Of a stretch of DNA of 64,000 bases, positions 43,710 to 53,082 are shown in pieces. The DNA lies in the NCBI RefSeq assembly GCF_000745185.1, contig NZ_JQNJ01000001.1, positions 3,516,501 to 3,580,500 of the forward strand. Direction: 5' to 3'. A program made the translations under genes and the position numbers. Numbering within the stretch: the stretch's first letter is position 1; each line of letters begins with the position of its first letter. Under the pieces are notes generated by a model. The model ran no database searches and was not told the origin of the DNA. It saw nothing but the letters and a program-made list of their open reading frames with translations. The stretch comes from Muricauda sp. MAR_2010_75 (lineage in GTDB: Bacteria > Bacteroidota > Bacteroidia > Flavobacteriales > Flavobacteriaceae).

Positions 43710-43872
43710 GGTTTTCTTTTGAGTTCCTTTAAAATTAAGGTATATGGACGATAAAGAAGATTTTTTTCAATATTATTTCAATCCATATGATCCAAATAGA
43801 AATCCAAAGCGTATATAAACCAAACACGATTGATTAAAAAACCTAAACGAGAATCAATTAATACAAAACGTT

Positions 43873-44760
43873 ATGACTGAAACAAAAAATAACAATGGTT
43901 TGAAGGTAATAGCCGGTTTGTTGGGTGTAGTTCTTTTGGGAACAATCATCTATACCGTAAGTCTTTACCAAGATAAGAAAAAGACAACCCAAGCGCTAAC
44001 TCAAGAAAAGGAGTTGGTTGTTGAAGATTTGAACAACTTGAAATCTGAGTACGACAAAGCGATTTTGGAAAGCAACGCTACCAATGAAGAATTGGTTGCT
44101 GCACGTGACAATATTGCAAAGTACATCGATTCTGTTCAAAGTATGAAAGCTGACATCGCATCTCTTTCAAGATACAGAAGACAAGTTAGTGTTTTGAAAG
44201 CTGAAAGAGAGAAATTGATGAAGCAAGTAGATTCTTTGACACAATCAAACACCTTGTTGGCCATGCAAAGAGACAGCACTTTTGTTGAATTGGAGAAACA
44301 AACCGTTTTCAACGATTCTTTGATCGTACAGAACACACAATTGGCCGATGCTGTTGAAAGAGGTTCTGCTCTTAACCTTTCTACTATCAGTGTAGATGCT
44401 GTTAGGGAAAGAAACAGTGGTAAATTGGTTTCTACTTCGAGAGCTAGAGCTACTGACAAATTCAAAGTTTGCTTTACCATTGCTGATAACGTAATCGCTG
44501 AAGCTGGTGACAGAGAGTTCTTTATTGAAGTGCTTGGCCCACAAGGAAATGTATTGGGCGACAGTTTCACCAAAACTACTGAGGAAGGTGCTTCCATCAC
44601 CTACAGCAAAGGAACCAACTTCTACTATGAAAACAGTTCTTTGGACGTATGTGATTACATCAACAAGCCTGTGGACGAATTCCAAAAAGGAAACTACATG
44701 GTAAATGTTTATGACAACAATCTTAAATTGTTGGGTACATCTAAATTTGAATTGAAATAA
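43873..44760 (+). CDS. Membrane-anchored coiled-coil protein of unknown function
   Basis: The 295-residue protein has one N-terminal membrane helix (about 10-29), a long coiled coil (about 33-155, rich in Lys/Glu/Ala/Leu heptads) and a C-terminal beta domain (about 165-295, KVCFTIADNVIAEAGDREFFIEVLG... FKLLGTSKFELK). Codon use is strongly biased (GTT, TCT, AAC, GAA), which suggests high expression. Its place in the envelope resembles that of structural or gliding-associated proteins, but I cannot name it. A terminator follows. Confidence 0.78.
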   Translation: MTETKNNNGLKVIAGLLGVVLLGTIIYTVSLYQDKKKTTQALTQEKELVVEDLNNLKSEYDKAILESNATNEELVAARDNIAKYIDSVQSMKADIASLSRYRRQVSVLKAEREKLMKQVDSLTQSNTLLAMQRDSTFVELEKQTVFNDSLIVQNTQLADAVERGSALNLSTISVDAVRERNSGKLVSTSRARATDKFKVCFTIADNVIAEAGDREFFIEVLGPQGNVLGDSFTKTTEEGASITYSKGTNFYYENSSLDVCDYINKPVDEFQKGNYMVNVYDNNLKLLGTSKFELK

Positions 44761-44783
44761 TTCACACTATCCATATAACTAAG

Positions 44784-44813
44784 AAAGCCCGTTCAACTAA
44801 ACGGGTTTTTTTT
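44784..44813 (+). terminator. Terminator after the coiled-coil protein
   Basis: CCCGTT (44788-44793) pairs with AACGGG (44800-44805), with A/T extension and a T8 tail. Confidence 0.78.
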
Positions 44814-44835
44814 ATGGATTGAATTCTCGATTAAA

Positions 44836-46233
44836 TTACTTAAGGCTTCCCACCATATCCTCCGGTTTTACCCACGCATCATATTCCTCTGGGGTAACAT
44901 AGCCCAAATTAATGGCCTCTTCTCGTAGTGTAGTTCCATTTTTGTGGGCGGTGTTGGCAATTTCTGCTGCTTTGTAGTATCCAATTTTGGTATTCAATGC
45001 CGTTACGAGCATCAACGAATTGTTCAATAATCTTTTGATCACTTCATGATTGGGTTCAATACCCACAGCACAATGCTCATCAAAACTTACACATGCATTA
45101 CCAAGAAGTTCCGCTGACTGTAAAATATTCGCGGCCATCAACGGTTTAAAGACATTCAGTTCATAATGACCTTGGGTACCACCCACGCTAACGGCCACAT
45201 CGTTCCCCATTACTTGGGCACAAACCATGGTCATGGCTTCACATTGGGTAGGATTTACTTTTCCGGGCATAATGGAACTTCCCGGCTCATTGGCAGGAAT
45301 AATGATCTCTCCAATACCGGAGCGAGGTCCCGAGGCCATCATTCTGATATCGTTTGCAATTTTATTCAAGGAAACCGCCAATTGTTTCAAGGCACCATGG
45401 CTTTCCACAATGGCATCGTGGGCGGCCAAGGCCTCAAACTTATTTTTAGCCGTCACAAAAGGCAGCCCAGTGAACCCTGCAATGTATTTGGCTACCAAAA
45501 CATCGTATCCCTTAGGTGTATTTAGTCCGGTTCCCACAGCTGTTCCACCCAAGGCAAGTTCGCTCAAGTGCGCCAAAGTATTTTTTACAGCTTTGATTCC
45601 ATGCTCCAATTGGGCCACATATCCAGAAAATTCCTGGCCTAAGGTTAGGGGAGTGGCGTCCATCAAGTGGGTACGTCCAATCTTTACTACATCCTTGAAT
45701 TCTTTCGATTTTTTGGCCAGGGTATCTTTGAGTTGCTCTACACCAGGAATGGTAACCTCAACTATTTTTTTATAAGCAGCAATGTGCATTCCCGTAGGGA
45801 AAGTATCATTAGAGGATTGACTTTTATTGACATCGTCATTGGGCTGTATGGTCTTTTCACCATCCCCAATTTTTTTTCCGGCAATTTCATGGGCTCTGTT
45901 GGCAACAACTTCATTGACGTTCATGTTGCTCTGGGTTCCAGAGCCGGTCTGCCAAATAACCAATGGAAATTGGTCATCCAATTTTCCAGCAAGGATTTCA
46001 TCGCATACTTGGGCAATCAAATCTCTTTTCTCCACCGAAAGCACCCCAAACTGGTGATTGGCATAGGCTGCCGCTTTTTTTAAATAGGCAAAGCCATAGA
46101 CCACATCCAAGGGCATGGAAGCCGAAGGTCCAATCTTAAAATTGTTCCGGGAACGTTCCGTTTGTGCTCCCCAATATTTATCCGCGGGCACTTTAACCTC
46201 ACCCATCGTATCTTTTTCAATCCTAAAACTCAT
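44836..46233 (-). CDS. fumC: Fumarate hydratase class II
   Basis: The 465-residue fumarase/aspartase-superfamily enzyme has all signatures. These are [19 protein letters not shown] (about 97), [20 protein letters not shown] (about 186), [15 protein letters not shown] (about 230) and the [20 protein letters not shown] loop with the catalytic serine (about 317). It converts fumarate to malate in the TCA cycle and is oxygen stable, with no iron-sulfur cluster. It is divergent from a small membrane protein gene. Confidence 0.95.
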   Translation of the reverse strand: MSFRIEKDTMGEVKVPADKYWGAQTERSRNNFKIGPSASMPLDVVYGFAYLKKAAAYANHQFGVLSVEKRDLIAQVCDEILAGKLDDQFPLVIWQTGSGTQSNMNVNEVVANRAHEIAGKKIGDGEKTIQPNDDVNKSQSSNDTFPTGMHIAAYKKIVEVTIPGVEQLKDTLAKKSKEFKDVVKIGRTHLMDATPLTLGQEFSGYVAQLEHGIKAVKNTLAHLSELALGGTAVGTGLNTPKGYDVLVAKYIAGFTGLPFVTAKNKFEALAAHDAIVESHGALKQLAVSLNKIANDIRMMASGPRSGIGEIIIPANEPGSSIMPGKVNPTQCEAMTMVCAQVMGNDVAVSVGGTQGHYELNVFKPLMAANILQSAELLGNACVSFDEHCAVGIEPNHEVIKRLLNNSLMLVTALNTKIGYYKAAEIANTAHKNGTTLREEAINLGYVTPEEYDAWVKPEDMVGSLK

Positions 46234-46252
46234 TTTTCAAAATTTATATCTA

Positions 46253-46260
46253 CAAAGGTA
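46253..46260 (-). promoter_or_regulatory. -7 box of the fumC promoter
   Basis: On the minus strand TACCTTTG matches TAnnTTTG exactly, 20 bp before the fumC ATG. Confidence 0.45.
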
Positions 46261-46318
46261 GTTGTTCACAAAATTATATGGTAGTTGTTGGGTGCAAATA
46301 CACTTTTTTAGATTCAGA

Positions 46319-46351
46319 TTTGTATTTTTTCACAAGAAGGAAGTATCTTTG
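46319..46351 (+). promoter_or_regulatory. Promoter of the 57-aa membrane protein
   Basis: TTTG (46319-46322) and TATCTTTG (46344-46351) are separated by 21 bp, a near-ideal Bacteroidota promoter with a leader of about 14 nt. Confidence 0.6.
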
Positions 46352-46371
46352 TTCAACAAAAGGATAGTATA

Positions 46372-46545
46372 ATGTTCGAATTTGATCAGTATTTAGGCTT
46401 TTTAGCTTTTTTAACGATTTTGACCATTGGTTTTTGGTTGATGATTTTCTTGTTGACCTTTGTAGTGCCTTATTGGTTGATCGGTAACTTACGTGAAATG
46501 TTCAAAGAAAGACGCGAGGCCAAACGAGCCAGGCTTGAAGAATAA
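46372..46545 (+). CDS. Small membrane protein, 57 aa
   Basis: ATG 46372 to TAA 46545 encodes a protein with an acidic start (MFEFDQYL), one long or two short hydrophobic helices (about 9-39, FLAFLTILTIGFWLMIFLL core) and a basic, charged C-terminus (REMFKERREAKRARLEE). A strong promoter directly upstream and a terminator directly downstream show a complete one-gene unit, which is strong support for a real gene despite its size. Function unknown; the topology is like small flavobacterial inner-membrane proteins. Confidence 0.7.
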   Translation: MFEFDQYLGFLAFLTILTIGFWLMIFLLTFVVPYWLIGNLREMFKERREAKRARLEE

Positions 46546-46547
46546 AA

Positions 46548-46578
46548 AAAAGAAGCCAATTTGGCTTCTTTTTTGTTT
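46548..46578. terminator. Bidirectional terminator
   Basis: An A-rich arm plus AGAAGCC pairs with GGCTTCT plus a T run around AATTT. It serves the small membrane protein (plus) and the outer-membrane receptor gene (minus). Confidence 0.8.
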
Positions 46579-46597
46579 TATATCGGTTTCTTCCATT

Positions 46598-49078
46598 CTA
46601 ACCTTGGAATTGACCTTCTCCTTCTCCATCATCATTTTGTCTGTCTCCCCTTTGCCTACGCTCTTTGGGTTGATTAAAGCGGTAGATAAAGGAAAGATTA
46701 ATCTGTCGTACTCTCCATTGAAACTCGCTATCTGAAGTAAAGAATTCGGTTTCTGTAAAAGACTGGCGCTTCCTTGAATTGAACACATCGCTTACGTTCA
46801 AGGACAAGGTGGCATTTTCCTTGAATAAGTCCTTGCTCATGGCCAAATTCAGAGAGAACATACTCTTGCTCTTTGTTTGTGCATTTTGTCGTGGCCCCAT
46901 GTAGAACGAGTTGGCCTGAAAGTCTATTTTGGCAGGCAAACTGAATTTTGAACTGAATCGAGCAAACCAACTGGAGTTGTCGGTACCATAGTCCACACCA
47001 TTAAAGCTACCTTCTGAGCTGAATTGGAAGAAATTGAAACTACCGTTCAATCGCAACCATTTTGTGGGGTTGTAGAGCATACCCGCTTCCGCACCAATCC
47101 GTTCATTTGTGGAAAGGTTAATCGGTATAGATCGGATGATACGGATACCATCGGAAGTAACCTCTCCTGTCTCTTCTTGCACACGTTCAAAGGAATTGGT
47201 TTCTCTTTGATAGTACACAGATGATGTGAACGTCAATTTGGTCCACCGTTTTAGATACCCTATATCAAAGGCGTTGGCAAAAGCAGGGTCCAAATCCGGA
47301 TTTCCCTGGAAGACATTGGTTCTACTGGATCGGGAAGGGAAGGGATTAATAAACCATCCTCTGGGCCTGTTGATTCTTCGATTATATCCAAGAGAAATGT
47401 TCTGGTTGTCCTCAAATTCGTAAATCAAGTTAATGGTAGGGAACAGACCAAGGTAGTTTTTGTCAAAATTCAAATCTACATCCTCTCCAAGAATTTCTTC
47501 CAAGGCCTCGCTATCAATTTCGGAATCAACACCACCTCTCATCTCCGTGTTTTCCAATCGCAATCCTGCCAAAAAGGAAAATTTACCAAATTTATTACCG
47601 TATTGGGTATAGACCGCATTCACATTCTCATGGTACGTAAAAACGTTGGTCAAATCTGTGTTGGTCTCAAATTCATCAGTATCCAAGTTGTATTGGTCCA
47701 ATTGGTAGTCATTGACCTCTTTTTCAAAAGTTCCACGATACCCAGCTTCAAATTGAGCATCACCAATGGGCAAAACGTAGTCTACTTGGGCCAGTATGTC
47801 ATCTTGAGTTTCACTCTCATATATATTTTCCAAGGCCAGCAAATCCGTGTTGGGGACGGTATTATTTTCTTGGATTACCGTAAAAATTGATTCATCGTCG
47901 TAGGAATATTGAAAATCAGCAGTCAGTTTATGCCCATCATCGTTGATGTTATTGGTATAGTTGAAGGAATACTGGTAACTGTTGTCATCTTCACCTTGAT
48001 CTTCACTTCTAAAGGTGCGACTTGCCAATGCAGCATCTGTAAATCGTTGGTTATCATTCTCTGTGAGATCGTTCTCATCTGAAATACGGTAGAAAAAGCT
48101 TCCTGTAATGGATGATTTTTCCGTAAGGAAATACTCCATTCCAATATTAAGGTTGAAACCATCGTCATTTCTACTGATGCTTCGGTCTTCTATAATTCGG
48201 TCGTACTCGCCTTGAGAATAGGTGTTGTCGCTATATCCATTCCCTGGAGATTCTCTGTGGAAATAGCCCAGCGTATTAAAGATGTTGAATTTATCGGTGC
48301 GTAGGTTAAAGTTGGTGGTGACCCTGGCATTGAATGGATCTCCTACCGTGGCATTTACCGACCCGTTGATGCCCAAGGTCTTTTCCTTTTTCAAGACAAT
48401 ATTGAGAATCCCTGCCGTACCTTCAGCATCATATCGAGCGGATGGACTTGTAATGACCTCTACCTTCTCAATGGCATCGGCCGGTAATTGCTGTAACACA
48501 TCGGTGGAGCCAAAACCAGCTAGTGCGGAAGGTTTTCCATTTATTAAAATCCTAACATTCTCATTACCTCTTAAGCTTATCGCACCTTCCACATCAACAG
48601 AAACAGAGGGAATATTATTTAAGGCATCGCTAACATTACCACCACTTGTCGTAATGTCTTTTCCAATATTGTATATCTTTTTGTCAAGCCGAACTTCAAC
48701 AGTGGTTTTTTCCCCAACAACTTCAACCTCTTGAAGTTGAGCTACATCGGGCGCAAGAATAATATTCCCCAAATCAGTAGAAGAGGTATAGCTCTGGTTG
48801 GCTCGGGTATAGGTTTTATAGGAAATGTACTCAACGCGGATATTATATTGGCCTGGATTGGTTTCAATCTCAAATTTTCCGTCCAAATCCGTGATTCCAC
48901 CGGTTACTTTATCAGGATTGTCCACTTCCTGCAAAACAAAAGTTGCATATTCCAAGGGTTGTCCGGAATCTTGGTCAATTACGGTTCCAGAAATAGTAAT
49001 GGAGTTTTGGCTCTGCCGTGTTTGGGCATTCATTGAGATGAATACCAACAAAAACAACGGTACAATGATTCTTTGCAT
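46598..49078 (-). CDS. Outer membrane beta-barrel/TonB-dependent receptor family protein
   Basis: The 826-residue protein has a signal peptide (about 1-19), a CarboxypepD-reg domain (about 28-110, ISGTVIDQDSGQPLEYATFVL), a TonB plug-like domain (about 120-235, LNNIPSVSVDVEGAISLRGNENVRILINGKPSAL) and a large beta-barrel to the C-terminus (NISLGYNRRINRPRGWFINPFPS), ending in a disordered Gly/Glu/Arg tail. This is the OMP beta-brl type common in Bacteroidota. The cargo is unknown. It has its own terminator and no SusD-like partner. Confidence 0.88.
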   Translation of the reverse strand: MQRIIVPLFLLVFISMNAQTRQSQNSITISGTVIDQDSGQPLEYATFVLQEVDNPDKVTGGITDLDGKFEIETNPGQYNIRVEYISYKTYTRANQSYTSSTDLGNIILAPDVAQLQEVEVVGEKTTVEVRLDKKIYNIGKDITTSGGNVSDALNNIPSVSVDVEGAISLRGNENVRILINGKPSALAGFGSTDVLQQLPADAIEKVEVITSPSARYDAEGTAGILNIVLKKEKTLGINGSVNATVGDPFNARVTTNFNLRTDKFNIFNTLGYFHRESPGNGYSDNTYSQGEYDRIIEDRSISRNDDGFNLNIGMEYFLTEKSSITGSFFYRISDENDLTENDNQRFTDAALASRTFRSEDQGEDDNSYQYSFNYTNNINDDGHKLTADFQYSYDDESIFTVIQENNTVPNTDLLALENIYESETQDDILAQVDYVLPIGDAQFEAGYRGTFEKEVNDYQLDQYNLDTDEFETNTDLTNVFTYHENVNAVYTQYGNKFGKFSFLAGLRLENTEMRGGVDSEIDSEALEEILGEDVDLNFDKNYLGLFPTINLIYEFEDNQNISLGYNRRINRPRGWFINPFPSRSSRTNVFQGNPDLDPAFANAFDIGYLKRWTKLTFTSSVYYQRETNSFERVQEETGEVTSDGIRIIRSIPINLSTNERIGAEAGMLYNPTKWLRLNGSFNFFQFSSEGSFNGVDYGTDNSSWFARFSSKFSLPAKIDFQANSFYMGPRQNAQTKSKSMFSLNLAMSKDLFKENATLSLNVSDVFNSRKRQSFTETEFFTSDSEFQWRVRQINLSFIYRFNQPKERRQRGDRQNDDGEGEGQFQG

Positions 49079-49179
49079 AGTTTGGTTTTATGCAAACAAA
49101 GTTGAAATGAAATTAAGTAGAAGCGAAATTTATCTCTGCCAACAACAAACTTGATCCCGTGAATGACCTTAATGATTTG

Positions 49180-49647
49180 TTAATCTTTTTTCTTTTTCTT
49201 TTTCTTCTTCTTTTTGGGTTTGAAACTATTTTCCTGAAGCTCTATAAAAGCATTGTACTTATCTTCTGGTAGACCCGCCTTTAGTTCCTCGTTCTGTTTT
49301 TTAAAGATTTTCTCATATTCTTCCTTCATCTTTAAAGGCTCCAATCCTAAAATCTGGAGCTCTATCCGCTGTTGAACGGATTCCAGTAAAGTTGTACGTA
49401 CCACAGCTTCCTCAAAGGGGTTGAGCCCCAAAGCTTCTGTGATGGAAGGCATTTGTTGATCTACAACTTCCTCTGCCGTTGGTGGCTCCACTTCTTTTGG
49501 GGTTTCTTGAGCCCTGGGTATGGTACTTTGCCGCCTTCCATAGCGGTTTCCATAGGGAGATCCATAACCATATTGGGCCGCCAAATCGCCTATGGAAAGG
49601 ATTATGGTCAAAAAGGTCAAGAAAATTAATGAATTTGCACTTTTCAT
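49180..49647 (-). CDS. Secreted small protein with polylysine tail
   Basis: The 155-residue protein has a signal peptide (about 1-25), a Tyr/Gly/Arg-rich segment (YGYGSPYGNRYGRRQ), and a helical region (about 55-135) similar in feel to Spy/CpxP-type periplasmic chaperones (ALGLNPFEEAVVRTTLLESVQQR). It ends in ten consecutive lysines and a final Asp. Translation of such a stretch is known to slow ribosomes. I do not recognise a specific family. The next gene downstream on the same strand is the receptor at 46598-49078. Confidence 0.72.
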   Translation of the reverse strand: MKSANSLIFLTFLTIILSIGDLAAQYGYGSPYGNRYGRRQSTIPRAQETPKEVEPPTAEEVVDQQMPSITEALGLNPFEEAVVRTTLLESVQQRIELQILGLEPLKMKEEYEKIFKKQNEELKAGLPEDKYNAFIELQENSFKPKKKKKKKKKKD

Positions 49648-49671
49648 AGCCTACTGAATACGTTTGAAATA

Positions 49672-50013
49672 CTATAGCAAGGTATTGATTTTTTCTGAAG
49701 GTCTGCCAATCACCCCTTTTTTGTCCTTTACAACTATCGGGCGTTCGATCAATTTGGGGTTTTCCACCATGGCAGTGATGATTTCATCGTCCGAAAGTGT
49801 TTTTCCCTTATAGTTTTCTTTCCAGACCGCCTCATTTTTTCGAACCAATTCCATTGGAGTAATGCCTAAATACCCAATTAGAGTCTTAAGCTCTTCTTTA
49901 GATGGAATTTCTTCCAGATACTTTACAACTTCAAATTCTTGTCCAGATTTTTCCAATACTTCCAGTCCTTCCCTGGATTTTCTGCATCTAGGATTGTGAT
50001 ATATTTTGATCAT
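49672..50013 (-). CDS. arsC: Arsenate reductase (ArsC/Spx thioredoxin-fold)
   Basis: The 113-residue protein has YHNPRCRKSREGLEVLE with the active cysteine at residue about 10, and the arginine-containing RPIVVKDKKGVIGRP motif (about 91-105) of the ArsC family. It is glutaredoxin-dependent arsenate reductase-like; YffB-type relatives of unknown role look similar. There is no ars operon here, so housekeeping use is likely. Four heptamer repeats lie just upstream. Confidence 0.85.
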   Translation of the reverse strand: MIKIYHNPRCRKSREGLEVLEKSGQEFEVVKYLEEIPSKEELKTLIGYLGITPMELVRKNEAVWKENYKGKTLSDDEIITAMVENPKLIERPIVVKDKKGVIGRPSEKINTLL

Positions 50014-50016
50014 ACT

Positions 50017-50044
50017 TTCTAAGTTCTAAGTTCTAAGTTCTAAG
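50017..50044. repeat. Tandem heptamer repeat (TTCTAAG x4)
   Basis: Four perfect copies of TTCTAAG lie between prfB and arsC. A related degenerate heptamer array (TCCTAAG, ACCTAAA, TCCTAAA) occurs at 58562-58582. Short intergenic arrays of this kind are prone to slippage. Confidence 0.85.
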
Positions 50045-50079
50045 TTATTGCTATCCCTTTACCCTTAACCTCGCACCAT

Positions 50080-51178
50080 TTATTCCTCCTCTTTCTGCCC
50101 CATCATCATAAGAAAGGCCTTTAAAAAAAGATCTATTTCCCCGTCCATAACAGCATCCACATTACCTGTTTCCTCACCGGTGCGCACATCTTTTACCAAT
50201 TTATACGGATGCATCACATAATTCCGGATTTGCGATCCCCATTCAATTTTCATTTTTGAGGATTCTATTTCGGCTCGAGCCTCTTGTTTTTTCCGAAGTT
50301 CAATCTCATACAACTGTGACTTCAGCATTTTCATGGCTGTTGCACGGTTATCGTGCTGTGATCGGGAATCGGAACAAGAAATTTGGATACCTGTGGGTTT
50401 GTGCACCAGTTGCACCTTGGTTTCCACCTTATTTACATTTTGCCCTCCGGCTCCACTGGAACGCGCTGTTGTAATTTCAATATCTGAAGGGTTTACCTCA
50501 ATTTCAATGGTATCGTCCACCAACGGATACACATATACCGATGCGAAAGATGTATGCCGCTTGGCATTGCTATCAAAAGGGGAGATGCGCACCAATCTAT
50601 GTACCCCGTTCTCACCTTTGAGCCAACCAAAGGCATATTCGCCTTCAATTTCCAAGGTTACCGTCTTTATTCCGGCCACATCACCTTCTTGGTAGTTGAG
50701 CTCCTTTACTTTGTACCCGTTCTTTTCGGCCCACATGAGGTACATCCGCATGAGCATGGAGGCCCAATCACAACTTTCCGTACCTCCGGCACCAGCAGTT
50801 ATCTGAAGTACTGCGGTGAGTTCATCCCCTTCATCAGAAAGCATGTTTTTGAACTCCAAATTTTCAATGAGGTCCAGTGCTTTTGTGTACTGTTGGGTTA
50901 CTTCTTCTTCCGAAACTTCACCTGCTTGTTGAAATTCCGCCAATACTTCAAGATCACTGACCAACGTTTTGGCAGATTCGTAATCTTCCACCCACTTTTT
51001 CTTGGATTTTAGGGATTGCATTTGCTTTTGGGCCTCCTGTGGATTGTCCCAAAAGTCGGGTTCGAGGGTTTTTTCTTCCTCGTTTTCTATTTCTATGAGT
51101 TTGGCATCGATGTCAAAGATACCTCCTTAACGCACCAAGGCGCTCAATAAGATCTTTTTGCTGATCTGTGGTTACCAT
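50080..51178 (-). CDS. prfB: Peptide chain release factor 2 with programmed +1 frameshift
   Basis: The reading begins at ATG 51178 (21 codons, to CTT at 51116-51118), meets an in-frame TGA at 51113-51115, and continues in the +1 frame from GAC 51114 to the stop at 50080, giving 365 residues. The slip sequence CTT TGA C is preceded by an AGGAGG element (AGG AGG TAT CTT TGA), the classical autoregulatory signal. RF2 features are the SPF-type discriminator ([15 protein letters not shown]) and GGQ ([16 protein letters not shown]). Low RF2 favours frameshifting and so RF2 synthesis. Confidence 0.93.
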
Positions 51179-51226
51179 GTATTCAATTTTGGGCAAAAGT
51201 AAGTTTCTTTCAGCACATTCTATAAT

Positions 51227-52087
51227 CTATTGTTGCTGCTGTGCTGCTTTGACTGAAACGGAATATTTTGTCTCATTTTTCCCCAAGGTATAAACTACAC
51301 CTTTCAGCGGAGCGCAATCAGTATAATCCTTTCCATGGCTTACTTTAATATGGTTGTGGTTGGCCAAAATATTGTTGGTGGGATCAAACCCGACCCACCC
51401 TGCATTGGGCACAAAGGCCTCAACCCAAGCATGCATTTGGGAATCCCCGAAGAACCCACTTCCTTGGTGCAGATATCCCGAAACATAGCGGGCGGGTACT
51501 CCATTTTTCTTGGCTATGGCGCAGAACAAATGGGTGAAATCCTGACAGACACCATGTCTTTTTTCTATAACCTCTTCTAAGGAGGTATCCACATCGGTTA
51601 CACCGGGTTTAAAATATATTTTATTGTAGACCCATTGGTTCAAGGCCTGAAGATTTTCAAAAAGGGTCACGTTTTCATCAAGAATGAAAATGGATGCATA
51701 TTTTTCGGGAAGATAGGTTAACGGTGTATTTCTCAAAAAAGGCTCGTGGTCAATCCTAAAATTCAGATTGCGAAGTTGGTTAAAATCATCCTTTGAGTTT
51801 AAAGAAAGCTCAAAGTCAAAAGGATTGGTTTCTTTTTTGATGAGCTTGAAACGTGCATTGAACTCAATATGGTCAATTTCCTTAATGGACCGTACCTGGA
51901 CCGTTTTAAAACCCAAACCATTTACCGATACACTGTTGCGTTCTCCCAAATCGTTCTCAAAATGCCAATAGGTAAGTTCCTGGGTATCATTTTCTTCGGG
52001 AATGACCAAAAATTGCCAAAAGGCCTCACTCAACCCTTTCTCATAAGAGTTTTGCGTGTCATAATCTATTTCGTATTCATAGAACAT
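51227..52087 (-). CDS. Transglutaminase-like cysteine protease family protein
   Basis: The 286-residue cytoplasmic protein has an N-terminal transglutaminase-associated beta domain (about 1-140) and the catalytic core with KRHGVCQDFTHLF (Cys about 181), MHAWVEAFVP (His about 217) and GFDPTNNI (Asp about 232). It is the third gene of a cluster with the alpha-E and permuted ATP-grasp genes (40-bp gap and 7-bp gap). Comparative studies suggest such sets make and process a peptide tag or peptide-like metabolite. Confidence 0.88.
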   Translation of the reverse strand: MFYEYEIDYDTQNSYEKGLSEAFWQFLVIPEENDTQELTYWHFENDLGERNSVSVNGLGFKTVQVRSIKEIDHIEFNARFKLIKKETNPFDFELSLNSKDDFNQLRNLNFRIDHEPFLRNTPLTYLPEKYASIFILDENVTLFENLQALNQWVYNKIYFKPGVTDVDTSLEEVIEKRHGVCQDFTHLFCAIAKKNGVPARYVSGYLHQGSGFFGDSQMHAWVEAFVPNAGWVGFDPTNNILANHNHIKVSHGKDYTDCAPLKGVVYTLGKNETKYSVSVKAAQQQQ

Positions 52088-52127
52088 GGGGGTGGGATTT
52101 CAATCAGACCAAGTTAGTCAAATTGGT

Positions 52128-53075
52128 CTAGTAGTTGAAGAATTCTTTCTCCATGTTCTCACTAATTTTGAACATTTTATTAAGGATCAGATCAAGATTG
52201 CCTTGAATGTCATCTTGTACTTCTTCAATTTGTTTAAATTCATACTCCGCCCGTATTTTGCCAACCATAAAAGCCGTGGAGCTTTTAGCATACTCAACTT
52301 TCTTGTCGATTTCCAAAATATGCTTGTACACTTGGTTGATACAATTCATAAAGGAGCGAGGGCACCTTCCGTTCAAAATTAAAAACTCCAAAGTAGAAGT
52401 ACTATTGGGGGATTTTTTATAAAGCCTGCGCATCATGTCATAGGATTCAGCACATTTCAGCAAGGTGGTCCATTCAAAACTGTTCCCAATGGGATCTCCG
52501 TAGCTTCCTTTGGCCATTAAGGCATCATTGAATTTGGTGTTGATAATACGGGTGATTTGTATGGCTCTTTCAATATTCACCCCCATCATAATAATGGCGT
52601 ACACCTCATCATGTAGTAGCGTACCCCGTATTTTTCCACGTAGAACTGCGGTCATTTCAGTAATGTTCACCGTAAAGTCGTACAGATTGGTCTTTACAAA
52701 GGTGTCCGTGGGATAGTTCATCACAAAGTGATAGAACTTATTGAGACTTTCATAAAGTTCCGTTGAAATCAAATCCCGGGAACTGTTGGCGTTTTCCCTA
52801 GCAAATTTGATACTGCATATGATGGAATAGTTTTTCTCTGGATTCAACCCAATATCATAGAGGACTTCTTCTTCCTTTAGTTTTAAGGAATCGTCATGCA
52901 CGGGGTCTCCTACCATAAACAGCATGGACCGAAGTACAAATTGCCTGGATTGTGACAATTGGTTGGGGGCATCCAAGGATGAAAAATAGTTGACGTTCAT
53001 AAAGCGGGCCACATGTTCGGCCCGTTCAATATACCGTCCCATCCAAAATAAATTATTGGCTACTCGTGCAAGCAT
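52128..53075 (-). CDS. Alpha-E domain-containing protein
   Basis: The 315-residue all-helical protein has the family start MLARVANNLFWMGRYIERAEHVARF and the repeated charged helix pattern typical of the alpha-E domain, often found next to circularly permuted ATP-grasp proteins. It has no catalytic motif, so it is likely a partner or scaffold of the ligase encoded by the adjacent gene (7-bp gap). Confidence 0.9.
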   Translation of the reverse strand: MLARVANNLFWMGRYIERAEHVARFMNVNYFSSLDAPNQLSQSRQFVLRSMLFMVGDPVHDDSLKLKEEEVLYDIGLNPEKNYSIICSIKFARENANSSRDLISTELYESLNKFYHFVMNYPTDTFVKTNLYDFTVNITEMTAVLRGKIRGTLLHDEVYAIIMMGVNIERAIQITRIINTKFNDALMAKGSYGDPIGNSFEWTTLLKCAESYDMMRRLYKKSPNSTSTLEFLILNGRCPRSFMNCINQVYKHILEIDKKVEYAKSSTAFMVGKIRAEYEFKQIEEVQDDIQGNLDLILNKMFKISENMEKEFFNY

Positions 53076-53082
53076 AGTGTTC

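Noticed and set aside
45227..45775. 182-codon frame opposite fumC
   Set aside because: Antisense to conserved fumarase coding sequence.
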